Shown: positions 24,313-35,340, counted from the stretch's first letter. The stretch is DNA of 64,000 nucleotides from Streptomyces musisoli (GCF_016741855.1 NZ_JAERRH010000007.1:334830-398829); one strand, 5' to 3'. The notes: a model not told the origin generated them from the letters alone. Numbers and translations are program-made.

Positions 24313-25133
24313 TTTCGCCGGTCGGTGGGATGCCCGGCGCGTGGGCGCCGCAGCCGGACCCGGTGGCACTGCGTTGCCACCGTGTCCACCACTCGTACGA
24401 GATCGGGGGCGCTCCCCTCGCGCCCCGCGCACGACCCGGCAGGCATGGCCGGCATGGCCGGCAACGAGGCCTCGGCCTCACCTCCCGGCCCGGGGGGCCG
24501 CAGCCACACAGCGGCCACGGCCCCCTGAACGGATACGGCCTCCCGAACGGACACGGCCCGCGCGGATTCGGCGCGCGGCGAGCCGGCCCGCACCGAGCCG
24601 GACGCCACGGACCCGGGCGGTACGTATCCAGGCGGCACGGACCCCGGCCATACGGACCCGGTCGGTACGCGCCCTGGCCGTACGGCGATGACCCCCGCGG
24701 GCGGCGGCGGCGCCTCCAGCGTGCCGCCCGTTCCCATGGCCCGCAGGTCCAGGGGCACCGTTCCCCACTCCAGCCAGTCCAGCAGCCCGGGCAGCTCTTC
24801 CGCGCTGCCCGGGGCCACCAGCAGCTCCATCCGGTCACCCCGAAGGATGACGGGAGAGCCCGGTGCGAGATGCCGGAGCGCTTGCGCGCCCGCCTCGGCC
24901 GGCACGTCCAGCACGTCGAACCGCACCCCTGTGAGCAGCCGCAGCGGCTGTCCGGGCACTGTCGGCCAGCCCAGATCGTTCTCGTACCAGTGCCGGGCGC
25001 GGGCGTCCGGGGCGGCGGAGGAAGCGGCGGCGGAGTGGTCACCGGTGCCGGGATCACCGGCGGCCGGTCCGCCCGGGTCGTGCGGCCGGCGAGGAAGGGG
25101 GACCGTGGAATTCATGGGGACTGAGCCAACCAT
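24291..25133 (-). CDS. Streptomyces conserved protein, possible bifunctional DNA primase/polymerase N-terminal-like
   Basis: No firm function. The 280 residues have two conserved-looking blocks joined by a repetitive linker. The first (~45-125) is ARHWYENDLGWPTVPGQPLRLLTGVRFDVLDVPAEAG with LRGDRMELLVAPGSAEELPGLLDWLEWG. The second (~205-280) is AAVWLRPPGPGGEAEASLP and APDLVRVVDTVATQCHRVRLRR. The GWPTVPG...RFDVLDVP pattern weakly recalls the prim-pol domain of actinobacterial replication proteins. The linker repeats P(G)SV units. Start is uncertain (ATG 25133 or 25115, neither with a good ribosome site). It overlaps the 3' end of lsr2 convergently and diverges from clpC across 431 bp. Confidence 0.6.
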   Translation of the reverse strand: MVGSVPMNSTVPLPRRPHDPGGPAAGDPGTGDHSAAASSAAPDARARHWYENDLGWPTVPGQPLRLLTGVRFDVLDVPAEAGAQALRHLAPGSPVILRGDRMELLVAPGSAEELPGLLDWLEWGTVPLDLRAMGTGGTLEAPPPPAGVIAVRPGRVPTGSVWPGSVPPGYVPPGSVASGSVRAGSPRAESARAVSVREAVSVQGAVAAVWLRPPGPGGEAEASLPAMPAMPAGSCAGREGSAPDLVRVVDTVATQCHRVRLRRPRAGHPTDRRNQPLAFS

Positions 25134-25564
25134 GCCAAGTGCAACCGCCGGAGTGGCGTTCGGGTTACGCTGGGTGCCCTATCGGCTGCGCAGTGTGCCG
25201 GTAAAAGGGGGCGCGTGGGGGCCTTGGGAGGCGCAAGGTTGTTCGCCCATAGCGGAGTGAGCCGGTGCGCGCCGCATGGAGTGTCAGTCCCTGCGGGTAA
25301 GACATGCCTAGTGGGAGGGGGCGACACGCAGGACGGGGCGTCTCACGTTCGCCATCGGCGTACTGGCGAGTGGGGTAACTGCCTGGCCTGCGGGAACATC
25401 GTCTCGCACCATCGGGTTGGAGCAGATGTCGGCGTTCGGGGTCAGGAGGCCATCGACGGTGTCGGCAGTTGGAATGAGCGGTCCCCGCTTGCGGGACTAA
25501 GCTGCGGAAGGACAGGGAGGGGAAGTTCCCCCCACTGCCTGACCGCTCTGAGGAGCGATTAACG
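25134..25564 (+). promoter_or_regulatory. clpC control region with two candidate ClgR boxes
   Basis: A 431-bp gene-free stretch. Bases 25240-25257 match the published actinobacterial ClgR operator pattern (WNNWCGCYNANRGCGWWS, from memory) at 17 of 18 positions. A second site near 25346-25363 matches at about 16. GAGGAG-type ribosome binding sequence at 25550-25555 precedes the clpC ATG by nine bases and lies in a small CGCTC-TGAG-GAGCG hairpin (25544-25557). I saw no CIRCE or HAIR element. Confidence 0.55.
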
Positions 25565-28090
<2,526 letters not shown>

Positions 28091-28111
28091 CCGTCCGCGG
28101 ATCGACCGAGT

Positions 28112-28145
28112 GAAGGGGCCGGTGCCTTGGGGCACCGGCCCCTTC
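28112..28145. terminator. Strong bidirectional terminator between clpC and the NACHT gene
   Basis: A perfect 15-bp stem (28112-28126 with 28131-28145) and a TTGG loop. It lies between the convergent clpC and NACHT genes and can serve both. Confidence 0.85.
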
Positions 28146-28165
28146 CGGTGTCCTGAGGGCGCTTC

Positions 28166-31100
28166 TCAGAAGGCGTAGGGACGGGAGGGCGGGACCCGCA
28201 CATCGGCGCCGGGGAACTGTGCCGCGTAGTCGGCCTCGTCCAGGGACATGATCTGCTTGGGGAAGAGCCGGACGGTCCGGGCGTTCGGGCACATCCGGGC
28301 CAGTGGCGACAGCTCCTCCCCGCCCTCCACACCCACGACGTGGAGGAGTTCGACGCCGGACAGTTCAGGGGCGCCGACGCAGTAGGCCGCCGTGTGCGCG
28401 GGGACGCTGAGCCGGGTGAGCGCGGGCAGCGCGGCGAGTTCCGACCAGTCACGGGCGTCGAGGAACGCGTCTTCGCCGCGCAGTTCCACAGAGTTCAGGG
28501 TCGTCCAGTGGCTCAGCCCGCGCAGGCCGCCTGCCCCGATGGCCCCGTCGTCCAGGCCGAGCATGGTCAACGGGGCGTTCCGCGGCAGCAACGGCAGGAG
28601 GTCGAGCGTTATCGAGCTCGTCACCGTGAGGGCGCGGAGAGTGGTCAGCTGATCGAATCCCGAGACCTCCTCGATGTCGTGCAGGGACAGTTCCTCCAGG
28701 CCCAGCCCCGCCAGCGCGGACACGTCGTCGACCCCGGGGCAGGACACCAGGGTCACGCGCCGCAGGACGGGGAAGGCGGTGAGGGGCCGTAGGTCGTCCA
28801 GGCAGGGATTCTGCACGAGCCCGAGCTTCTCCACGCCGTGCGGCAGCGCCGCGACGATGTCCGCCAGGTCGTGCGCTCCGACGATGGTCAGGTTCGGGCG
28901 GCGGCCCAGCCCGGGCAGCGCGCGCAGGGCACCGGGCGAGGACACCTGGAGGAAGAAGTCGTCCGAGTTCATCCCGGCCAGCACGTCGTCGGCGTACACG
29001 GCCTCGTCGAAACGCTCCCAGGCCCGCGCCAGCGTGATCCGCACCCGGTCCGCGGGATGCCCCGCGAACCGCGCCAGCAACGGCACCGCCGCGTCCGTGC
29101 CCACCAGCGCCGCCGTGGCCGTCACCGCCTCCGCCTCCTCGTCCGTCAGGCCCTCGGGACCCGGCAGCAGTTCCAGGACCAAGGGGCCGGCCTCGGCCAG
29201 CTCCTTGGCCTCCTCCGCCGTCCGGGGCGGCAGCAGGGCACGGGCCAGCTCCTCGACCTGCCGGCGCACCGCCGGGTCGAGTTCCGTCGCGTGTTCCAGG
29301 CAGGCCATCGCCAGCAGCTGGGCCCGCTTGCCGGACTGCGACGTCAGCAGGCCCAGCAGCTCCGCCCGCTCCCGTGGCCGGGCCTGGGCCACCGCCATGC
29401 GGATCACGTCCGCCCACTGGTCGTCGGCGGCATGCTCGGCCAGCAGTCCGAGGTCCCCCGCCTCCACGGCCGCCCGGGCGCCGAGGAAGTCCTGGAAGGT
29501 GCGGTGGACGAAGTGGAGGGTGCCCGGGGCGGGGCTGAGCAACAGGCCCGTGCGGACGAGGAAATGGTCCAGCACCGCCGCCGCGTCCCCGAGTGCCGAA
29601 GCCGCCGGCACGGCCGGGAGGACCTCCGCGACGATGCTCTCCGCCCGGTCGCGGTCCATCTCCGTACGGCCGTTGCGGATGAGCCAGTGGGCGAGCCGCT
29701 GGAGAAGCTGGAGCTGGGGCTCCTCGCTCAGCTCCGGAACCGTCATGTCACGCTCCCGGTCCCGGCGGGTGAGGAGCATGGAGAGGGCGGACTCGTACAA
29801 CTCCCTGCGGCCGTGCGGCAGGTAGCCGCGCCGGTCCCGGTGCAGGGCGCAGATCAGGCCGCACATCAGCGGGTTGGTGGCGAGCCGGCCCAGGTCCGGT
29901 TTGGTGCGCACGGCTTCGAGGAGCTGGCTCTCGTACCCGGCGAGCCGGGTGTCCTCCTCGGCCGCGCCGGTCGCCGCGGCCCGGTGCCAGCGCCTGATGA
30001 ACGAGGTGACGTCCGAGGGGCTCATCGCGGAGAGCGCCAGCTCCGTGAACCCGTCGTCGGCGAGCCAGTGGTCGCCGACGGCCGAGGGGCGGGAGGTGAC
30101 GAGCCACCGGTTGCCGGGGAACGCCTCGGCGAGGTCGCGCAGCCAGGCGCGGGCCCGCTCGCGCTCCGGTTCCGGTACCTCGTCGAGCCCGTCGACCAGC
30201 AGGAGGCCGCGCCCGGCCGTGAGGACCCGGTACTCCCAGCCGGCCGGCTGCGCCCCGTCGAGCGGGCAGCCGACCGCGGCGAGGAATCTCGCCGGGGCCG
30301 GGAGGCGCTCACCGTGCCGGGTGAGGGTGCGCAGCGGCAGGACGAACGGCACGTGGCCGGCGAGATGCGCCATGCGGCCGGTCGGCTCCGTCGCGGCCGA
30401 CACGGCGAGCCACTGGACGAGCGTGGTCTTGCCCGAGCCCGCGACGCCCCGGAGCAGTACCCGGTCGTGGCCGGCCAGGGCCTCGTCGGCGGGGGCGGCG
30501 ACCGGCGGGGCCGGCGCCATCCCGGCCGTGGGATCGAGGGGCTGGCCGCCGCGCCGGACGGCTTCCAGGCTCAGATACGCGGCGTCCAGCGGCCAGCGTC
30601 CCGGCGAGTTGCTGAGGTCGATGCCGTAGATCGTGAGCTTGCCGTGCTTCTTGGCGACGTACGCCGCGTACCGGATCTCGAAATCGATGTCCTGCGTGTC
30701 CGGCCTGGGTATCCGGGCGAGCAGTTCCTCGACGTCCGCTGCGGTCCTGGCCTGCGCCCGGCTCTGTTCGACGGCGCTACGGGCGGCGAAGGTGGACCGG
30801 CGGGTGAAGAACTCCAGAATCTGCCCGCAGGCCCACTCGGTGGCACCGTCCAGGAACAGGCAGGCGTCCGCGGACAGGCCGTCGCCTTGCGGAGCGGCTT
30901 CCTTCAGCCGCCGGGCCAGAGCGCCGTCACCGAGCCGTACGGCCTGCACGATGTCCATGTCGAGGTCGCCCAGCGCGAGCAGCCTGCGGGTCAGCGCCTC
31001 GGTGACGGCTGTCCGCTCGTCCTGCGCGAAGGGCGGCTCACCCGGTGCGTCCAGGGCGGTCCGCACCCATTGCGTGGCGAGCCCCCGGATCTCCTTCTCG

Positions 31101-31258
31101 CCCAGGGTGCGTTTCTCACCCCGGAAGGAGACGAGTTCCCCGAGCCGCACGGGGCGTGCGACCAGCCCGGCTCCGGGGCCGTCCGCGGGGAACAGCCTCT
31201 TCAGCAGTGAGACGATCAGCCCGGACGCCAGCTTCCCGCCGATAGCCGTCGGCTCCAT
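28166..31258 (-). CDS. NLR-like NACHT NTPase with C-terminal leucine-rich region (bNACHT type)
   Basis: A 1030-residue STAND ATPase. Residues 1-~240 form an all-helical N-terminal domain of the NACHT-N-terminal-helical kind, with no recognised toxic enzyme motif. The NACHT follows: Walker A LLRGVAGSGKTTLVQW (~268-284), Walker B GLLLVDGLDEVPEPE (351-365, with the NACHT-type small residue before LDE), sensor NRWLVTSRP (383-391), the TNPLMCGLI helix (~461) and the winged-helix mark FVHRTFQDFLGARA (584-596). A helical repeat region (~600-780) and leucine-rich repeats (~785-1010, LTIVGAHDLADIVAALPHGVEKLGLVQN style) would sense the trigger. GTG/ATG choice: ATG 31258 after GGGGGTGG. Bacterial NACHT proteins include proven anti-phage NLRs; defence is inference here. 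Confidence 0.88.
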   Translation of the reverse strand: MEPTAIGGKLASGLIVSLLKRLFPADGPGAGLVARPVRLGELVSFRGEKRTLGEKEIRGLATQWVRTALDAPGEPPFAQDERTAVTEALTRRLLALGDLDMDIVQAVRLGDGALARRLKEAAPQGDGLSADACLFLDGATEWACGQILEFFTRRSTFAARSAVEQSRAQARTAADVEELLARIPRPDTQDIDFEIRYAAYVAKKHGKLTIYGIDLSNSPGRWPLDAAYLSLEAVRRGGQPLDPTAGMAPAPPVAAPADEALAGHDRVLLRGVAGSGKTTLVQWLAVSAATEPTGRMAHLAGHVPFVLPLRTLTRHGERLPAPARFLAAVGCPLDGAQPAGWEYRVLTAGRGLLLVDGLDEVPEPERERARAWLRDLAEAFPGNRWLVTSRPSAVGDHWLADDGFTELALSAMSPSDVTSFIRRWHRAAATGAAEEDTRLAGYESQLLEAVRTKPDLGRLATNPLMCGLICALHRDRRGYLPHGRRELYESALSMLLTRRDRERDMTVPELSEEPQLQLLQRLAHWLIRNGRTEMDRDRAESIVAEVLPAVPAASALGDAAAVLDHFLVRTGLLLSPAPGTLHFVHRTFQDFLGARAAVEAGDLGLLAEHAADDQWADVIRMAVAQARPRERAELLGLLTSQSGKRAQLLAMACLEHATELDPAVRRQVEELARALLPPRTAEEAKELAEAGPLVLELLPGPEGLTDEEAEAVTATAALVGTDAAVPLLARFAGHPADRVRITLARAWERFDEAVYADDVLAGMNSDDFFLQVSSPGALRALPGLGRRPNLTIVGAHDLADIVAALPHGVEKLGLVQNPCLDDLRPLTAFPVLRRVTLVSCPGVDDVSALAGLGLEELSLHDIEEVSGFDQLTTLRALTVTSSITLDLLPLLPRNAPLTMLGLDDGAIGAGGLRGLSHWTTLNSVELRGEDAFLDARDWSELAALPALTRLSVPAHTAAYCVGAPELSGVELLHVVGVEGGEELSPLARMCPNARTVRLFPKQIMSLDEADYAAQFPGADVRVPPSRPYAF

Positions 31259-31326
31259 CCGCCACCCCCGTGGTCGTACACCGGCAGACACACGGATGGA
31301 GCCTAGCCCGGGTCCACGACCCCGTG

Positions 31327-31965
31327 TTACGACAACTGGCCGTTGTAGTCGGGGAGTTTGTACGTCTTCTCGGCGTGGCCGCCCGACAGGTCGGTGGCGC
31401 TGTTGCCGATGTTCGCGATGATCGTGTAGCCGTCGTTCTCGATGCCGACGCGCTGGGCGGTCTTGTAGGCGGCGACGTCCTTGAAGAGGTCGAACAGGCC
31501 GCGGACGTGGAGGCCGGAGACCTCGTAGCCGTCGTGTTCGAGGTTGTACTCGGTGGGCCAGTACAGGATGCCGGGGCGGGCGGTGACGAAGAAGAGCGAG
31601 ACGCCGTGGTCCTGGGCGTAGCGCGCCACGTCCAGCACGGGCTTGTTGGCGGGCTGGGGGTAGCTGAAACCGAAGTCCGTCTCCAGCGTGGTGTTGTCGA
31701 TGTCGAAGACGATCGCCTGCTTCTCGCCGGGCCCGGCGGCGGCGATGCGGTTCTTCAGGTACGGCAGGGCCTGGTCCATGACCGCCTGGCAGTCCTTCTG
31801 CCAGGTGGCGTAGTCGACCTTCGAGGACGTGCTCGCGGCCGTCGTGGCCGCGGTGGCCGCCGTGCCGTTCGCGGTCTCCGCCTGGGCCGGGGCGGCCAGT
31901 GCGGCCAGGGCGGCCACGGATACGGCGGTCACGGAAATGCGGCGCGCCCAGGGGCGTGTGGTCAT
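31327..31965 (-). CDS. Secreted HAD-superfamily acid phosphatase (subfamily IIIB)
   Basis: A 212-residue exported phosphatase. A signal peptide (RRISVTAVSVAALAALAAPAQAE, cleavage after AQA) opens the protein, then an Ala/Thr-rich spacer. The HAD core shows IVFDIDNTTLETD (motif I, nucleophile Asp in DxDxT form), FFVTARPGILYWPTEYNLE (motif II and the class B/IIIB cap region) and ANIGNSATDLSGGHAEKTYKLPDYNG (motif IV, DL-G--). The substrate is probably a phosphomonoester outside the cell, so phosphate scavenging is a fair guess. ATG 31965 lies nine bases after AGAGGA. It lies 68 bp upstream of the NACHT gene's start on the same strand; co-transcription is possible but a link in function is not evident. 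Confidence 0.88.
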   Translation of the reverse strand: MTTRPWARRISVTAVSVAALAALAAPAQAETANGTAATAATTAASTSSKVDYATWQKDCQAVMDQALPYLKNRIAAAGPGEKQAIVFDIDNTTLETDFGFSYPQPANKPVLDVARYAQDHGVSLFFVTARPGILYWPTEYNLEHDGYEVSGLHVRGLFDLFKDVAAYKTAQRVGIENDGYTIIANIGNSATDLSGGHAEKTYKLPDYNGQLS

Positions 31966-32431
31966 CGGTGGGGGTCCTCTCACGTCCGTACGTCATGTCC
32001 GTACGCGGCCTGAATGTCAGGGGCATGATCTTTGGGGAGAGTGGCGCGAGGGGAACCGTAGGGTTACCGGACGGTAGGTGCCTAGAGGTCTGCGTCACAT
32101 TTCTCGGGCTCTCGGTTTGGCCGGCCGGTGATAAGGGGCACAGGCGAAATGTCCGTTACTAGCCCTGATAGTGGGATCAGTCAGATGGGCAAATCGGGCG
32201 AAAAGCGGACCATCGTTCTGGAAGCTCACGACAGCAAAAGACGTCGTCAGGGGCGGGTCGACCGCTAGGCGCGGCTGTCAAGAATCCAGTTAGTTTTGCG
32301 GTCAGGTACTACCTGATGCCGTAGATGGGGCGTTTTGGGCTTGATGTGGTGCTCGGCTACCAAGGGATGGCCGCCCCCGACGAACGTCTGTGTGCCGGGT
32401 GGCGAACTGTCTCCGAGTACACGAGGTCACG
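31966..32431 (+). promoter_or_regulatory. 466-bp control region between divergent HAD phosphatase and M23 peptidase genes
   Basis: Lower G+C than its surroundings and free of genes. It holds a perfect 15-bp palindrome, TCAGGTACTACCTGA (32302-32316), between TTGCGG (32296-32301) and GTAGAT (32321-32326), which could be -35 and -10 boxes 19 bases apart. The remaining ~100 bases would be a leader of the peptidase mRNA. I looked for the c-di-AMP (ydaO) riboswitch core and did not find it. Confidence 0.5.
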
Positions 32432-32983
32432 ATGTTCCGACGCTTCACGTCCCGCACCACCCGTACGTCCTCGCAGCGCAACCGCGTGGCCGTCCTGGCT
32501 GCCGGTATCGGCGCCACGGCCGTGCTGGGGACCGGGGTCGCAAGCGCCGCCACCGCGTCCGCCGCCTCCTGGGTCGACCCGGTGAAGCAGTACACGCTCT
32601 CCGCCAGCTTCATGCAGGCCGGCAGCCACTGGGTCGCCAAGCACAGCGGCCAGGACTTCGCCGTGCCGACCGGCACCGAGGTCGTCGCCGCGCACGGCGG
32701 TACCGTCGTCAAGGCCGGCCCGAACGGCGCCGGCGACGGCCCGGCGTACGGCAACGCCGTCGTCATCAAGCACGGCAACGGCACCTACTCGCAGTACGCG
32801 CACCTGTCCCGGATCGACGTCAGGGTCGGCCAGATCGTGCGGACCGGCCAGCACATCGCCCTGTCCGGCTCCACCGGCAACTCCACCGGGCCGCACCTGC
32901 ACTTCGAGATCCGCACCACCCCGAACTACGGCTCCGCCGTCGACCCGGTCGCGTTCCTGCACGCCAAGGGCGTAAAGGTCTGA
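32432..32983 (+). CDS. Secreted M23 (LytM-type) peptidoglycan endopeptidase
   Basis: A 183-residue exported zinc metallopeptidase that should cut peptide bridges in peptidoglycan or act as an amidase activator. The signal peptide contains RNRVAVLAAGIGATAVLGTGVASAA. The catalytic domain follows at once: HSGQDFAVPTGTEVVAAHGGTVV (H-x3-D zinc ligands), YGNAVVIKHGNGTYSQYAHLS, GQHIALSGSTGNSTGPHLHFEIR (HxH zinc/catalytic motif). It is a minimal version with no LysM or other wall-binding domain. ATG 32432 lies six bases after GAGGT. The long upstream region with a palindrome suggests tight transcriptional control, as is usual for wall hydrolases. Confidence 0.92.
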   Translation: MFRRFTSRTTRTSSQRNRVAVLAAGIGATAVLGTGVASAATASAASWVDPVKQYTLSASFMQAGSHWVAKHSGQDFAVPTGTEVVAAHGGTVVKAGPNGAGDGPAYGNAVVIKHGNGTYSQYAHLSRIDVRVGQIVRTGQHIALSGSTGNSTGPHLHFEIRTTPNYGSAVDPVAFLHAKGVKV

Positions 32984-32991
32984 CCTAGGCC

Positions 32992-33045
32992 AGGGCCTCT
33001 CGTTCGGATCACGCCGGGCTCGGCCTGAACCGAACGAAAGGCCCT
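32992..33045. terminator. Bidirectional terminator between M23 and TetR genes
   Basis: Inverted repeat of 16 bases (32992-33007 with 33030-33045, interrupted at two or three positions) lying between and slightly into the convergent gene ends. Confidence 0.6.
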
Positions 33046-33643
33046 AGTCCGTCTCGCGGGCGTGCTCGTGCGCCTGCTTGACCAGGTCCAGGGCGACCTC
33101 GAGAACGGCTTCGCGCTTCTTCTCGGGGTCGCCTTCCAGGTCGTGCATCACGAACATGCCGGCGTGCAGCGTGAACATCGCGCTGACCGAGCGCACCTGG
33201 TCCACGAGCTGCGCCTCGGGGTTGATGAGGATGTCGCGCAGTCCGCGCATCCGGTCCTTGAAGGTGTCGCCGATGCGCAGTTCCCGCACCGTCGCCTGGT
33301 TCTCCTGCATGAACCGGAAGAGCGGTTCCGCCCCCGCGAGCGCCTCGCTGTAGCGGCGGAGGATCTCCTGCTTGGTCTCCAGGGTGTGCGGCTGCCGCCG
33401 GCCCCACTCGATCAGGTCCTCGATCGGCTTCGTCAGGTCCTCGAAGAGGCTGACGATGATCTCTTCCTTGGTCTTGAAGTGGTAGTACAGGGCCGCTTTG
33501 GTGACGTCGAGACGCTCGGCGATCTCCCGCAGGGAGGTCTTCTCGTACCCCTGCTCGGCGAAGAGTTCGAGCGCCACGTCCTGGATGCGCTGGCGGGTGT
33601 TGCCGCGGCGCTGCTGCTTGGTGCCGTCCATGGTGACGCCCAT
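33044..33643 (-). CDS. TetR-family repressor of the adjacent MFS exporter
   Basis: A 199-residue TetR regulator. The DNA-binding domain is RIQDVALELFAEQGYEKTSLREIAERLDVTKAALYYHFKTKEEII (residues ~18-62). The ligand domain of nine helices follows. ATG 33643 has GAGGAG eight bases upstream and is preferred to ATG 33631. It is divergent from the DHA2-family exporter, and the 125-bp gap holds a pair of 23-base elements in inverted orientation. That is the classic layout of a repressor controlling itself and a drug pump, released by a pump substrate. The ligand is unknown. Confidence 0.92.
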   Translation of the reverse strand: MGVTMDGTKQQRRGNTRQRIQDVALELFAEQGYEKTSLREIAERLDVTKAALYYHFKTKEEIIVSLFEDLTKPIEDLIEWGRRQPHTLETKQEILRRYSEALAGAEPLFRFMQENQATVRELRIGDTFKDRMRGLRDILINPEAQLVDQVRSVSAMFTLHAGMFVMHDLEGDPEKKREAVLEVALDLVKQAHEHARETD

Positions 33644-33670
33644 CCTCGTACTCCTCGCGCTTCCGCGGAA

Positions 33671-33743
33671 ACTTACTTGACGCCCGGCTAGTAACGCGTC
33701 TACCTTCCCAGTGTAGTGAGTACTAGCCGGGCGGCAAGTAAGT
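33671..33743. promoter_or_regulatory. Paired inverted operator, TetR/MFS intergenic region
   Basis: Bases 33671-33693 (ACTTACTTG...GGCTAGTA) and 33721-33743 (TACTAGCC...CAAGTAAGT) are reverse complements at 22 of 23 positions, 27 bases apart. One copy faces each divergent gene, so each promoter appears to have its own operator. Confidence 0.75.
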
Positions 33744-33768
33744 AAGCCGCAGGGGGAGTGGGAAGACG

Positions 33769-35340
33769 ATGGCGGACACGGCCCGACAAGACGCGCAGGG
33801 CAAACAGCCCAGGAGCGTGCGAGTGGTGCTGCTCGCACTCATGATCGCGATGATGCTCGCGATGCTCGACAACATGATCGTGGGCACGGCGATGCCGACG
33901 ATCGTGGGCGAACTGGGCGGGCTGGAGCACCTGTCCTGGGTCGTCACCGGTTACACCCTGGCCACCGCGGCCTCCACCCCGATCTGGGGCAAGGTCGGCG
34001 ACATGTACGGGCGCAAGGGCGCCTTCCTCAGCTCGATCGTGATCTTCCTGATCGGTTCGGCGCTGAGCGGCATGGCCCAGGACATGGGCCAGCTGATCGG
34101 GTTCCGGGCCGTGCAGGGCCTCGGCGCCGGCGGTCTGATGGTCGGCGTCATGGCGATCATCGGTGACCTCATCCCGCCGCGGGAGCGCGGCAAGTACCAG
34201 GGCCTGATGGCCGGTGTCATGGCGCTCGCCATGATCGGCGGCCCGCTGGTCGGCGGCACCATCACCGACAACTGGGGCTGGCGCTGGGCCTTCTACATCA
34301 ACCTGCCGCTCGGCGTGGTCGCCCTCGCACTGGTCACCGCCGTGCTGCACCTGCCGAAGAAGCGGTCCAAGGCGGGCATCGACTACCTCGGTGTCATCCT
34401 GCTGACCGTCGGCATCACCGCGATCGTCCTGGTCACCACCTGGGGCGGCACCGAGTACGCCTGGACCTCCGCGCGGATCATGGAGCTGATCGGCATCGGC
34501 GTGGCCTCGCTGATCGGGTTCGTGTTCTGGCAGACCCGGGCCGCCGAGCCGGTCCTGCCGCTGCACATCTTCCGCAGCCGCAACTTCACCCTGATGTCGG
34601 TCATCGGCTTCATCACCGGCTTCGTGATGTTCGGTGCCACGCTGTTCCTGCCGCTCTACCAGCAGGCCGTGCAGGGAGCCTCCGCGACCAACTCCGGTCT
34701 GCTGCTGCTGCCGATGCTCGGCGCGATGCTCGTGACCTCGATGATCGCCGGACGGGTCACCACCGGCAGCGGCCGGTACAAGCTCTTCCCGATCGTGGGC
34801 GGTGTGCTCATGATCATCGGGCTGTACCTGCTGTCCCTGATGGACACGGAGACGACCCGGCTGGCCTCCGGCCTCTACATGGCCGTGCTCGGCGCCGGCA
34901 TGGGCTGCCTGATGCAGGTCACCATGCTGGTCGCGCAGAACAGCGTGGAGATGAAGGACATGGGTGTGGCGTCCTCGTCCACCACCCTGTTCCGTACGCT
35001 CGGCTCCTCCTTCGGCGTGGCGATCATGGGCGCGCTGTTCAACCACCGGGTCCAGGACGTCATGGCCGAGCGGGCCGGCACGCTGGGCAAGAGCATCACC
35101 CAGCAGTCGGCGCAGCTCGACGCGAAGAGCCTGCAGAAGCTGCCGGCGGTGGCGCGCGAGGCGTACCAGCACGCGGTGTCCTCGGGGACCCACTCCGCGT
35201 TCGTGCTCGGTGCCCTGGTCTCGGTGCCGGTGCTGATCGCGGCGCTGTTCGTCAAGGAGGTGCCGTTGAAGGGCGGCCCGCAGAAGTCCTCGGCGGACGG
35301 CTCCGACACGGCGCCGGCGGCTGTGGTCGAGGCCGTTTGA
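33769..35340 (+). CDS. MFS multidrug exporter, DHA2 (EmrB/QacA, 14-helix) family
   Basis: A 523-residue proton-driven exporter. Fourteen hydrophobic helices can be counted. Motif A is GKVGDMYGRKGAF, motif C (antiporter signature) is GPLVGGTITDNWGWRWAFYINLPLG, and motif D1 is LDNMIVGTAMPTIVGELGG in the first helix, which is specific to the DHA2 group. A short soluble loop near the end (AERAGTLGKSITQQSAQLDAKSLQKLPAVAREAYQHAVSSGTH in outline) is typical too. ATG 33769 follows GGGGGAGTGGGAAG. It is controlled by the divergent TetR gene. Substrates are likely cationic drugs or an endogenous metabolite. Confidence 0.94.
   Translation: MADTARQDAQGKQPRSVRVVLLALMIAMMLAMLDNMIVGTAMPTIVGELGGLEHLSWVVTGYTLATAASTPIWGKVGDMYGRKGAFLSSIVIFLIGSALSGMAQDMGQLIGFRAVQGLGAGGLMVGVMAIIGDLIPPRERGKYQGLMAGVMALAMIGGPLVGGTITDNWGWRWAFYINLPLGVVALALVTAVLHLPKKRSKAGIDYLGVILLTVGITAIVLVTTWGGTEYAWTSARIMELIGIGVASLIGFVFWQTRAAEPVLPLHIFRSRNFTLMSVIGFITGFVMFGATLFLPLYQQAVQGASATNSGLLLLPMLGAMLVTSMIAGRVTTGSGRYKLFPIVGGVLMIIGLYLLSLMDTETTRLASGLYMAVLGAGMGCLMQVTMLVAQNSVEMKDMGVASSSTTLFRTLGSSFGVAIMGALFNHRVQDVMAERAGTLGKSITQQSAQLDAKSLQKLPAVAREAYQHAVSSGTHSAFVLGALVSVPVLIAALFVKEVPLKGGPQKSSADGSDTAPAAVVEAV

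Noticed and set aside
25134..25564. CIRCE (TTAGCACTC-N9-GAGTGCTAA) or HAIR (CTTGAGT-N7-ACTCAAG) heat-shock operators before clpC
   Set aside because: Neither sequence, nor a close variant, is present. Only ClgR-like sites were found.
32100..32431. A c-di-AMP (ydaO) riboswitch upstream of the M23 peptidase
   Set aside because: Such riboswitches often precede wall hydrolases, and disA is nearby, but the conserved GGGUGAA- and CUAACCUCG-type core was not found.
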